Positions 17,551-26,700 of a DNA stretch of 64,000 bases are shown here, piece after piece. A program made the position numbers and the translations under genes. The notes under the pieces are model-generated. The model was not told the origin of the DNA. It saw only the letters and a program-made list of their open reading frames with translations, and did not search any database. Numbering within the stretch: the first letter of the stretch is position 1; every line of letters begins with the position of its first letter. This DNA comes from Opitutales bacterium (lineage in GTDB: Bacteria; Verrucomicrobiota; Verrucomicrobiia; Opitutales; Opitutaceae). The stretch covers positions 50,165-114,164 of the forward strand of contig JABITN010000157.1 in assembly GCA_018700525.1 (NCBI GenBank), read 5' to 3'.

Positions 17551-17997
17551 ATGATTAGCGTCGAAACCACCGAATTCAAGCCCTTCGCCGAGCCCATACA
17601 CGCAATTCGCTTCGAAGTCTTCGTCCACGAGCAAAACGTGCCCCCTGAACTCGAAATCGACGGACTAGACCCCGATTGTCTCCACGCCTTGGCTTTCGAC
17701 GATCAAAAGCCCGTCGCAACCGGGAGGCTCCTACACGACGGCCACATCGGTCGCGTAGCCGTCCTCAATCCCTATCGAAACCAAGGCATCGGAACGGCAA
17801 TCATGAAATCGCTCATCGCAGCCGCACAAAGCCGCTCATTTCAAACCGTCTGTCTATCCTCACAAACCCACGCTGTCCCCTTTTACGAACAACTCGGCTT
17901 CCAAATTGAAGGCCCCACCTACCAAGAAGCCGGCATCGACCACGTCGACATGACTCTAAATTTACCCAGACACACCGACTCCATTCCCCAATCATAG
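17551..17997 (+). CDS. GNAT family N-acetyltransferase
   Basis: 148 residues with the GNAT fold: IRFEVFVHEQNVPPE near the N-terminus, GRVAVLNPYRNQGIGTAIM (the acetyl-CoA pyrophosphate-binding Q/RxxGxG/A loop) at about residues 68-86, and a C-terminal FYEQLGFQIEGP motif. The VFVHEQ-VP pattern is shared with ElaA/YjcF-like acetyltransferases. The acceptor substrate is unknown. It is monocistronic and divergent from the unknown secreted protein. Confidence 0.9.
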   Translation: MISVETTEFKPFAEPIHAIRFEVFVHEQNVPPELEIDGLDPDCLHALAFDDQKPVATGRLLHDGHIGRVAVLNPYRNQGIGTAIMKSLIAAAQSRSFQTVCLSSQTHAVPFYEQLGFQIEGPTYQEAGIDHVDMTLNLPRHTDSIPQS

Positions 17998-18043
17998 GCC
18001 TGGGGCTTGTTTCGCAAGCCGCGATAGAATATCTTTTTAAAAA

Positions 18044-18661
18044 TCAACCCGTATCCACAAAGCGGACTCTGCTGCCAATAACTCGCTCTCCAATGTAGCA
18101 GCCGATCGCTTTTGTCGTTCTCAATCCCAAGCCACCCGATTTCCCTGCTAGAGCAATGTCTAAAACCTCACGCGACGCCTTCAAGCGTCACTTACCGAAA
18201 CCGACATACTGATGATCGATTCGACCTCGATAGACCATGCGATAGCTACCCGATACTTCACGAACGAACACAACTGCTTCAGGCGTCACGGTCGCCCCGC
18301 CATGCTTCGCAATACCACGATCGAAGTCCATCAACGCAGGCATACCATACTCAAAATCAGCTCGATGCTTCAAAATCTCATCCGTTGAAAACAAATCGTC
18401 CGTATAAACCGTCCACATTGCAAAATCTACCGCACTGAATTCCTCGTAAATCGCGTTCACAGACGGAGCGAATCGGTTCGAAATGGGACACTCTACCGCC
18501 ACGAACAAAACCAACAAAACTGACTCGGCCGCTTCTTCGAAAAGTGCGACCTGGCTACCCTCCAATGATGTTGCCACAGGCTCAGCTTCAATCAAAGCCC
18601 CCCTTGCAAGCAACGATAGCAAAGTTGCTAGCACCAACCCATTCGACCCAAATTTCCTTAT
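18044..18661 (-). pseudogene. Broken redoxin (thioredoxin-fold) gene: in-frame TGA and lost start codon
   Basis: The reading frame encodes a signal-peptide-like N-terminus, VECPISNRFAP (the CPISN motif of verrucomicrobial and planctomycetal redoxin proteins) and a thioredoxin-like fold through GRIDHQYVGFGK, then a TGA at 18188-18190. Reading through, the same frame continues for 47 more codons with family-like sequence (LKASREVLDIALAGKSGG and TKAIGCYI), ending at a TGA at 18044. At the 5' end, the codon before RKFGSNGLVLATLL, where an ATG would be expected, is ATA (18659-18661); only a TTG at 18637 could start translation. A nonsense mutation plus start-codon loss is the simplest reading. A shortened protein from TTG 18637 cannot be excluded. 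Confidence 0.7.
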
Positions 18662-18926
18662 ATCGAAAGACTATATCTATCCCCAAACAACGCGATGGCA
18701 AACCTCGCAAAGCATAGGTCTATAGAAACGTTGCCTCTTCTGCGATTTTCACCCAAACTTCCAATCAGCCTCAAAACCGTAAGTCCACTCAACGCAAGAC
18801 CCCTTCCATGAACACAATCACCCCCATTGAAAACGCCACAACTGGAAGCCCCCAACTACAACATATCCGGAACGGTCCTTATCCTAAATTGCTACCGACA
18901 CGCCTCACCCTAAGCTCGCCCTCAAC
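18662..18926. other. Intergenic region upstream of SBF-like symporter
   Basis: 265 bases, divergent between the broken redoxin gene and the symporter gene. A 65-codon minus-strand frame exists here without recognisable features and is not called. No promoter could be assigned. Confidence 0.35.
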
Positions 18927-19913
18927 ATGCTAGACCGAATCAAGAATCAGGTATTTACGATTGGCTTATTCGCTGCTATCGGACTCGCCTTTCTCTTTCC
19001 AAGCTTCGGAGCTGCAGGCGGCATTTTCAAAAGCGAGCTAACAACTAAGCTCTGCATCGCGCTCATTTTCCTCATTCAAGGACTGTCACTGCCAACACGC
19101 CAACTCCTCGCAAGCGCCACCCATTTCCGACTCCACGTCTTTTGCCAAAGCTGGATATTCATCCTCTCCCCGATCCTAATGATGCTGATCATATTCGTCT
19201 TCGATCAATGGATACCCAGCGGGATCCAATCTGGGCTGCTATACCTATCCGTTCTCCCGACCACCATTTCATCAGCGATCGTTCTCACTGCAAACAGCGA
19301 TGGCGACTCTGGAGCTGCCCTTGTCAGCGCCACCTTATCAAACATTATCGGCATATTAATCACCCCACTCTGGTGTGTTTCCCTCTTCGCTCAAACAAGC
19401 GGAAAATTCCCTCCCCTAGACTCCCTAATTGCCAAAATAGCGCTCTACGTCCTATTGCCACTTGTCATTGGCCAACTAATACGGCTAGCGCTTCGCAATC
19501 GGATAGCGAATGGAAAAAACGTTTTCAAACAATCCAATAACGCCCTCATACTCTTCATCGTCTATGCAGCGTTTTGCAACAGTATAGCCGACCAAGTCTG
19601 GATCGCATTCGGCTGGCATTCTATCCTCATAGCGCTCGCCTTTTCCGCTCTGTTTCTCCTCCTATTATCGGCTTTGACCTGGACGAGTTCCGAACTCAGT
19701 TCAAACGACCCTCGACAGCGCATCGCTGCATTCTTTTGCAGTTCCCAAAAAACACTCGCTGCCGGTATCCCCATGGCAACCGTCATATTCGCTGGTCAAA
19801 CCGGAACCACTCAAGAGGGCCTAATAATCCTGCCGATCATAATATACCACTCGCTACAGCTTTTTCTCGCCGGCGCCATCCAAACCCGTCTCGCCACAAC
19901 TGTAAACCGGTAG
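18927..19913 (+). CDS. SBF-like (bile acid:sodium symporter superfamily) transporter
   Basis: 328 residues with nine or ten hydrophobic helices along the whole length. Conserved features of the SBF-like/SLC10A7-YfeH branch include KLCIALIFLIQGLSLP in helix 2, LPTTISSAIVLTANSDGD in the substrate/sodium core region and SSQKTLAAGIP near the C-terminus. Such proteins are probable sodium-coupled carriers of organic anions; the substrate is unknown. The last 60 bases overlap the 3' end of the convergent gene at 19854. Confidence 0.88.
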   Translation: MLDRIKNQVFTIGLFAAIGLAFLFPSFGAAGGIFKSELTTKLCIALIFLIQGLSLPTRQLLASATHFRLHVFCQSWIFILSPILMMLIIFVFDQWIPSGIQSGLLYLSVLPTTISSAIVLTANSDGDSGAALVSATLSNIIGILITPLWCVSLFAQTSGKFPPLDSLIAKIALYVLLPLVIGQLIRLALRNRIANGKNVFKQSNNALILFIVYAAFCNSIADQVWIAFGWHSILIALAFSALFLLLLSALTWTSSELSSNDPRQRIAAFFCSSQKTLAAGIPMATVIFAGQTGTTQEGLIILPIIIYHSLQLFLAGAIQTRLATTVNR

Positions 19914-20777
19914 GGCTCGCTGAGCCAACAACCGTTTGCATTCCGCAAGCAATCGCCGCGCTATCGGCTGCCCTTTTTCATACAAGGCCCGTTGCTCCGT
20001 TCGATAAAGCTCTCGGCCTTCCGCCGTCTCTACCTCGATCGCATCGTACCCGTATTGACTGACATCATACGGGCTCGCTTTCATATCCAAAATTCGCGCT
20101 TCGATCGCCAGTCGAAAACAATCGTAAATCAACTCGCTCCCAATCCAAGGGTTCAATTTGTAGCACCAACGATACAAATCCATATTGAAATGCACGCAGC
20201 CGAACTGCTCGTTGTTCGCTCTCTCCTCCCGGCCCGGCTGAACCGTATTCAATGGACGAGCCGCTTCCGTGAAAAACCGAAACGCATCGTGGTGCGTGCA
20301 GTGAATCGCGTTCGATTCGACCACCTGATCGATCTCTGTCCGATCCAAACGCAACGGCGTCGTTTCATGACGTATTCGATCCGTTTTATAAACCATCGCC
20401 CACTCATGCAGACCGAAACACAAAAATCGCGGCGGCCTGGCCGCAGAACGTTCGATCAAGTCGCGTACCCAATCAATCCTCCCACGATCGGATTCCGACA
20501 GACTATCGAGATTCAAGCCAACCCCGTCATCAAATCGCCGATACCGTTGATCTTCCAGAAAAGAATTCGCCTCATCGCCCTTCAACCGCATATCCGACAT
20601 TGGACGCCACCGAGACAGTACCTGCCGATTCATTTGATAATATTTAAACAGAAAATCATGTACCGGATGACTGATTCGTCTCGCCCGCCGATCTCGATAC
20701 GCTTCCAGCCAGGGCATGATAAACGAACTCCATTCTGCTTCAAGGGCACCCCAATTCTCTATCTCCAAAACCCTCAC
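19854..20777 (-). CDS. Protein of the family often annotated as 3-methyladenine DNA glycosylase
   Basis: About 307 residues from a GTG at 20777; an ATG at 20861 would overlap the upstream gene by 76 bases. Recognisable segments are HPVHDFLFKYYQ, FLCFGLHEWAMVY, LRLDRTEIDQVV, CTHHDAFRFF and LYRWCYKLNPWI. They match a conserved bacterial family frequently labelled 3-methyladenine DNA glycosylase, without the HhH-GPD motif of AlkA. The multiple conserved His/Asp/Glu suggest a metal- or phosphate-binding active site, and I regard the glycosylase label as doubtful. It follows the PhnA-like gene in a likely operon and overlaps the symporter gene convergently. Confidence 0.6.
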   Translation of the reverse strand: MRVLEIENWGALEAEWSSFIMPWLEAYRDRRARRISHPVHDFLFKYYQMNRQVLSRWRPMSDMRLKGDEANSFLEDQRYRRFDDGVGLNLDSLSESDRGRIDWVRDLIERSAARPPRFLCFGLHEWAMVYKTDRIRHETTPLRLDRTEIDQVVESNAIHCTHHDAFRFFTEAARPLNTVQPGREERANNEQFGCVHFNMDLYRWCYKLNPWIGSELIYDCFRLAIEARILDMKASPYDVSQYGYDAIEVETAEGRELYRTEQRALYEKGQPIARRLLAECKRLLAQRALPVYSCGETGLDGAGEKKL

Positions 20778-20785
20778 AATCTCGC

Positions 20786-21187
20786 CTACAAAGGCTGCTC
20801 CTTTGCGTGCTCGATGATTTCCTCGTCCAAGTATGCCTCTTCGAGGATATCGCCCGCCCACTTTTCGCTTCGGCCAATGTAATCGAGTATTCGCCCTGCC
20901 AATATTTTAACAACTGGCGTTTCACTCCAAATCGCTTCGCTTAAAAAACGCCAGTAGTCAGAGACCAACTGCTTTGGTTTATTAAGCGGATCCGTGCACG
21001 ATTTGCACAAAAACAGGCACCGCTCGAATTCCGGTTCTTTCGGAATCGGTGCCAACTCGTAGATCGACAGCTTAACCCCATTCGTCCCACACAACTCGCA
21101 ACACGAACGCACCCGGCACGTAAGATCCTTACCGAACAACGACAACTGTCGCTCCCGTTCCTGATGTTTTTCCAAACCCTTCGCCAT
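20786..21187 (-). CDS. PhnA-like zinc-ribbon protein
   Basis: 133 residues. A short charged N-terminus (MAKGLEKHQERE) precedes a four-Cys zinc ribbon: CELCG near residue 30 and CKSC near residue 61. A conserved WRFLSEAIWSETPVVKILAGRIL segment follows, covering about residues 79-101. This layout matches proteins annotated as PhnA domain proteins, which have no proven role in phosphonate breakdown. A binding or regulatory role is plausible. It is the middle gene of a three-gene minus-strand cluster (21442 to 19854). Confidence 0.7.
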   Translation of the reverse strand: MAKGLEKHQERERQLSLFGKDLTCRVRSCCELCGTNGVKLSIYELAPIPKEPEFERCLFLCKSCTDPLNKPKQLVSDYWRFLSEAIWSETPVVKILAGRILDYIGRSEKWAGDILEEAYLDEEIIEHAKEQPL

Positions 21188-21214
21188 AAATCACCGGTTA
21201 TCCTTCGGTTTTGC

Positions 21215-21442
21215 CTACGTCAAATGCTCTTTGTCACGCTCCCCAATCCGATAGTCGGTGAAATCATTCTGGATCCCCTCGTACGGCCGATCCTGTTTAA
21301 ATAACTCTAGAATCCGTTGATGCTCGTAATCCGAAGTCGGCCATTCTTCATCATGACCCGGCAACATAAAAACCGTATATCCCTGCTGACGCGTAACCTT
21401 CCTTCTAATAACCAACATGAAAACCAAACTGTATTTATACAT
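21215..21442 (-). CDS. Small hypothetical protein
   Basis: 75 residues from the ATG at 21442 (an in-frame ATG at 21418 is also possible). Not recognised. It is soluble, with a basic N-terminal half (VIRRKVTRQQGYTVFMLPGHDEEW) and an acidic C-terminal half. Its position 27 bases before the PhnA-like gene on the same strand suggests co-transcription and supports it as a real gene, though evidence is modest. Confidence 0.45.
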   Translation of the reverse strand: MYKYSLVFMLVIRRKVTRQQGYTVFMLPGHDEEWPTSDYEHQRILELFKQDRPYEGIQNDFTDYRIGERDKEHLT

Positions 21443-21741
21443 CCTAGAAGCAACCCTCCATACCCAATCCGTCTAAGAAAATATTAAGTCAACCCGCTCC
21501 TACAGATTAGAGTCAGAGTGACTTTCGACCTGTTTTAAAGTCTCCAAGATGAAACCCATCCATAGAGGATTCCCTCTATTCTGCCCAAAATCGGTTGCAA
21601 CTCAGGGAAAAACCTTCCCTTTTGTACCCGACCAATCGCTCTCCACTTGTTCCAATCCCGATTGAGAACTGAATCGAGCAACCTAAACAACGCCGCAAGC
21701 TACTAATTCTAGCAACCGAACCAGTAAAAACCAGAAAGACC
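21443..21741. other. Divergent intergenic region upstream of small gene and pdxH
   Basis: 299 bases with no gene. It contains a perfect 7-bp hairpin (ATAGAGG/CCTCTAT at 21562-21579) and a weak plus-strand hairpin (AGGGAA/TTCCCT at 21604-21620) followed by three to four Ts. These might act as terminators or regulatory structures, but no transcript on that strand is evident. Confidence 0.35.
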
Positions 21742-21984
21742 ATGGATAACATCAATCCTGAATCTCGATTCAATCCCATTGCTCGCCAAGAAGCGCAGGC
21801 CAAGCCCAACGAACGCACTATGAATCAGCAGAGCGCGATCGACTTGTCGATCGAATCCACAGCCCCCACCCTCAAGCCCAGCTATACCAAAATGTTCGAC
21901 GACACAGAGTTGGAACGATTGCAGGACAATCTCCAATCCATCGCCGACATGGCTGAGCAAACCCTTGAACGCATCAAAAAATAG
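21742..21984 (+). CDS. Small hypothetical protein upstream of pdxH
   Basis: 80 residues, hydrophilic, no membrane segment. The N-terminal half is Asn/Gln/Pro-rich and likely disordered. The C-terminal 30 residues (DDTELERLQDNLQSIADMAE) form a strong predicted amphipathic helix or coiled coil. It ends 38 bases before pdxH on the same strand. No family recognised. Confidence 0.5.
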   Translation: MDNINPESRFNPIARQEAQAKPNERTMNQQSAIDLSIESTAPTLKPSYTKMFDDTELERLQDNLQSIADMAEQTLERIKK

Positions 21985-22022
21985 CGTTCTCGGCATTTTA
22001 CAATATTTGATTCACGATCCCT

Positions 22023-22667
22023 GTGCCTGACAATATCAGCCAGCTACGCGAAGACTACGCGGGACATAGTCTACATCGCAAAGACCTCGACCCCGACCCC
22101 ATTACTCAATTCCAACGTTGGTTCACTCAGGCTCAAGAACTTCAAGTCGTGGAGCCCAATGCCTTGAGTCTCGCAACCGTCGACCAAGACGGCCAACCTT
22201 GGCAGCGTTCCGTTCTCCTCAAAGCTTACGACCAAAAAGGTTTCGTTTTCTTCACTAACTTCGAAAGCCGAAAAGCTCAGCAAATCGCTGGCAATGCGCG
22301 CGTATCGCTGCTTTTCCCTTGGGTATCGATTCACCGGCAAGTCTCGATCACCGGCCAAGCCGAAAAGATTCCCTCGACTGAATCGCTCAAATATTTCGTC
22401 ACTCGCCCCTTTGGAAGCCGCATCGGCGCCTGGGCATCCAATCAAAGCAGCATCATCGCTTCGAGATCCCTACTCGTCGCGAAACTCGACGAAATGAAAC
22501 GAAAATTCAAAAGTGGCGACGTCCCCCTTCCTTCCTTTTGGGGCGGCTACCGCATCAAGCCCGAGACCATCGAATTCTGGCAAGGTGGCGGCAATCGGGT
22601 CCACGACCGATTTCTGTATTCGAAAGACACCGGCACCGATTGGACGATCGATAGACTCTCGCCATAA
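22023..22667 (+). CDS. pdxH: Pyridoxine/pyridoxamine 5'-phosphate oxidase
   Basis: 214 residues from a GTG start at 22023. The FMN-binding split-barrel core is clear: PNALSLATVDQDGQPWQRSVLLK, FVFFTNFESRKAQQI and a C-terminal FWGGYRIKPETIEFWQGG plus HDRF segment that binds pyridoxamine phosphate; it ends in the family-typical RLSP. It oxidises pyridoxine or pyridoxamine 5'-phosphate to pyridoxal 5'-phosphate with FMN and O2. The length is normal for PdxH. The small helical gene at 21742 precedes it. Confidence 0.96.
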   Translation: MPDNISQLREDYAGHSLHRKDLDPDPITQFQRWFTQAQELQVVEPNALSLATVDQDGQPWQRSVLLKAYDQKGFVFFTNFESRKAQQIAGNARVSLLFPWVSIHRQVSITGQAEKIPSTESLKYFVTRPFGSRIGAWASNQSSIIASRSLLVAKLDEMKRKFKSGDVPLPSFWGGYRIKPETIEFWQGGGNRVHDRFLYSKDTGTDWTIDRLSP

Positions 22668-23500
22668 AACGTAACCGATATTTAAAAAAATCTGTCGATA
22701 TTTGGACTTAAAAATAGGCCTTATGTTTTGCCGTATGTACGCCTACCGCACATTATTAGAAATGATATGCTCCGCCAAAATACACTTGAGTTCAATTGTG
22801 AGTTACACTGCAAATGTGATTACACTTTAATTGACCACTAATAACTTATAAAACCATACTCAAGGTTCGACCGATGCCGCAGCGCGGCAGGAGATGGGGC
22901 ATGCAGCGCATGAGTCCGAAGGACTTGGGCAAAGCTCAACCATTCCTTTCACCCTTTTGGTGTTTACGACCAAACCATTTTTCTGCCAAATACATTTTTC
23001 AGTACCGCATTCGAGCGATCTATCTTTCCAGGGATAGATTTGGTCGGTCGTATCTCTCGTCATCGCCAATTGAGGCAGCCCTCCCTCACAATGGGAAGGA
23101 GACCAATGGGATCAGAGGCCAATTGGAGATCCAACCGTTCCGCAGACGCTAACCAGCCCCGGTATCGACCAAAGCCCTTCCAACGACAGGGATCAGCGAC
23201 AGTGGGACCAAACGCCTCCCTATTGGATCGATACCCCGCTGGGACAATGGGCAATCGAAGCGAATCGCTGGGATGGCACCGATTCCATCCCGCCAGACGA
23301 AGAACCTTTTTCTACGCCGAATAACCCGCCGGATTCAAGATCCCAGCCTGATAACATCGTAGCGACCGGCCCCAAACATCCTGCAAAAAATAAACAAATA
23401 CACCATTTCATTTTCGCTAAACCGAAGAGTACCGACCATTGAAATCGACCAACGGTTTCGATAAAGCTTTGCTGTCCCAATAATTCACGGAATTTCTGAC
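22668..23500. other. Gene-poor region with remnant open frame
   Basis: About 830 bases without an intact gene. From 23074 to 23443 the plus strand has an open frame of about 123 codons with protein-like codon use but no ATG (segments TPLGQWAIEANRWDG and PPDEEPFSTPNNPP), following an in-frame TGA at 23071. It looks like the 3' end of a lost gene. Near 22780 the 14-base sequence AAATACACTTGAGT also occurs at about 30477. Confidence 0.35.
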
Positions 23501-23570
23501 TTGATAGGGCCAAATCAACCTTTAACCCCGCCTATGAATCAAATCGGAACAATTAAATTTCCTATCAACT
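23501..23570 (+). repeat. Repeat family copy A (about 70 bp, TTGATAGG...CCTATCAA ends)
   Basis: This 70-base element starts with TTGATAGGG and ends with CCTATCAAC, so its ends form an 8-bp inverted repeat. It is about 80 percent identical to 32903-32972, and its right half matches 30742-30781 in 36 of 39 positions. It lies in the gap upstream of the giant lamin-tail protein. Confidence 0.75.
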
Positions 23571-23758
23571 ATGTCGAAAGGCCGTTTCTTCTTCAACACG
23601 TCATGATTATCGGCAAAGTTCAGCGAAGATCAATCTCCATTCCAATATTATGCCAAATCCCTGGACTGAGCTAGGAGCCCCCTACACAAGGCTGGAAATA
23701 CTTGAGCGCCTCAATAGCACGCTATCTGTGACGGGGCCATAGATCCAAGGGAGCCGCG

Positions 23759-26700
23759 ATGAGAACGAGATTAGCCCTCTATCGACTACCTGGAATACAG
23801 GCTATCTGCCTTACGCTTGCGTTCGGGCATTTGTCCGCAACTGAAATTACGTCGGACGCGCAATGGACCCTCCTAGACAGCCCTGTTTCATTAACCGAGA
23901 AGGTCATTGTCCGACCGGGCGCAACCCTCGTTATCGATCCCGGGGTGACGGTAATGCTAGCCGAGGATGCTGCGATTTTGGTTGAGGGATCGCTGCTCGC
24001 CAATGGCACAGCCAACGAACCCATCATTTTCACTCGCGCAGCTGGATCGAACGGCTGGCCGGGGATTGAATTCTCTGGAACCAGGGTTTGGAACACTTTT
24101 TCAAGCAGGAGTGTTTTCAAGTTCTGCCATTTCGATTACGTTTCAAACGAGGTAGCCTTGGAGGCTTGGGAAGTTGATCTTGAGTTTTCAAATTGCGTAT
24201 TTGAAAACATGAATGACACAGTTATTCGCTGCCATGACGGAAGACTCCGGCTGGCGGATTCCTTTTTCCGAAACTGTGGAGAAGGGGTCAACACCGTGCG
24301 GTGCGACGCAGATATTTCACGCAACCGCTTTTACCACATTCGTAACGGCGCCGATGCAATCGACGTTGACTTTGAATACAGCGGAGAGGGATTGAAGCCC
24401 GCTCAAATTGTGCAGAACATTATTGAGTATTGTTCCGGTGACGGAATCGACCTAGGCAGCAGCACAGCGCATATTTCTGGGAACCTGATCCGGCGCTGCG
24501 CGGATAAAGGAATCTCGTTGGGTGAAGGTTCCAATGCCCGGGTCGAGAACAACGTGGTGCTGCATTGCCCGATCGGAATCGCGGTGAAAGATCGTTCAGC
24601 CCCAGTGATGGCGAACAATAGCGTCGCAAGCTGCACTGTCGGCGTCAGAGCCTACGAAAAGGAAATTGGCATGGGCGGAGCACGGGGGCACTGGGTGAAC
24701 GGGATCATTTGGAATTGCGATGAAAGCATCCGGCTGGACCTCCTATCGTTTCTAGATGTGAGATATTCGGTGATCGGTGGTGCCGAAGTTTGGCCCGGCG
24801 AGGGTAATACCAATGCGGATCCCCAATTTGTGGATTTGAATACCGAAAACGTTTTACTTCAGCTCGGCTCGCCCGCCTTAAACGCGGGCACGTCCCGTCT
24901 AGCCCCCACGGCCGATTACCACGGAGTCGCCCGCTCCACGACGCCCACCGCGGGTGCGTTCGAAGATGTGGCTACCGTTTACGACAGCGACGGAGACGGC
25001 CAGGTGGACGCAGCCGATAGTTTGCCCTTCAACTCGATGAATGTAGCGAACCCGCCGGCAGAATCTTCGGTAATCATCAATGAAATCATGTATCATCCGG
25101 ACAACAATGCCGTCGACTTAGAGTATATAGAATTGTACAATCGGGGGGGCTCTGCGGTCGATCTTACGGGTTGGCAATTGGTGGATGAAACCTTGTTCGA
25201 CTTTTCGGTTGGGACGACGATCCAGCCCAGTTCCTTTTTGGTGGTGGCGGCGAACCCGGGCTCGATCGAGGCCGCTTACGGTCTTTCGGGCGTCCTAGGC
25301 CCCTGGTCGGGCGACTTGAACGACGAGTATGCGGTGGTTCGCTTAGTCGATGGGGACCGCGGCGACGTGGACACGGTAGAATACCGAAACGGGGACGGCT
25401 GGCCGCTGGAGGCGGATGGTTCCGGATCGTCCCTGGAGTTAATTGACGTAAAGAGCGACAACAACATCGGACCACACTGGGCTGAGAGCGTGGAACGGGG
25501 CGGGACTCCCGGACGCAAAAACGGCGTGGCGGAAGGATCAGTCGTGATCAACGAATTTCTGGCGTCTTCGCTTGTGGGAACAGCAGACTGGATTGAGCTT
25601 TACAATCACGGCGACACGGAACGGGATATTTCTGGTTGGTACTTGACGGACGACGCAACGACGCTGACGGAATGGATCATCCCCTCAAACACCCTTCTTC
25701 AGCCCGGCCAATCGGTGTTTTTTGATTCACTCAATTTTGGAATATCGGCCGAAGGTGAGGAAATTTTTCTGACCCGTTCCGACGGACTCACGGTTGAAAG
25801 CAGGGTCGCATTCGGCACCCAGCAGGCCGATGTGACACAGGGACGATATCCGGACGGCGATCCGTCTTGGAGTTTCTATCCCAACAACGGCACGCCGGGC
25901 CAATTGAATGGGCCACCGACGACGGACTCCCTCGTCATTAACGAAATCATGTATCACCCTGCCGGCAACAACGACGCGGAAGAATTCATCGAAGTCTACA
26001 ACGCGAGCCCAGACGAGGTGGATTTAACCGGGTGGAGCATTGACGGCGGTATACGCTACAGTTTTCCGGAGGGCAAGACTCTCCACGCCGGAGCCTACTT
26101 GGTGGTGGCGAACGATCCGGACTCAGTGAATGCGAAATATTCCTTGGATGATTCACTGGGGCCTTTCGACTCGCGCCGGCTTTCTAACCGGGGCGAAAAC
26201 CTTAACCTGCGCGACGCGCTGGGGAATGTGGTGGACGCGGTCTTTTACCGGGACCGCGGAAGGTGGCCGCGAACAGCGGACGGGGAAGGTGCTTCGCTTG
26301 AATTAAAGTCGCCGAGAATGGACAACGCGCTCCCAGAAGCTTGGATGGTGGGCAGCGTTGCATCGGAGGGAACGCCCGGGACCGCTAACCATTCGAATAC
26401 AAACACAACGACTATCATTTTTTCCGCAGGGCACTATCCGGTGATACCAACATCCGCCGAGGCAGTCACCATTCGTGCTAGGGTATCGAACTTGGACCGA
26501 CCGGTTCACCTGCGTTGGAAGAAAGATGCCGATGCCGTGTTTCAGTCGATCGCCATGACGCCGATTTCTGGCACGGATCTGGTCGCGGTGATACCTCCGC
26601 AAGGCGACCGCGATTTGGTCGAATATTACATCGAGGCGGAGGACACCGCCGGCCACCTCGCCATCTGGCCGCCAGGAGCGCCGGTCTTTCAGCTGGCCTC

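Noticed and set aside
18187..18190. TGA in the redoxin gene as a selenocysteine codon
   Set aside because: The codon is far from the redox-active CPISN Cys, no convincing SECIS hairpin was seen just downstream, and a start-codon loss also points to decay.
19992..20882. Plus-strand frame of 296 codons opposite the glycosylase-like gene
   Set aside because: Antisense shadow, low-complexity Arg/Pro/His content and no family match.
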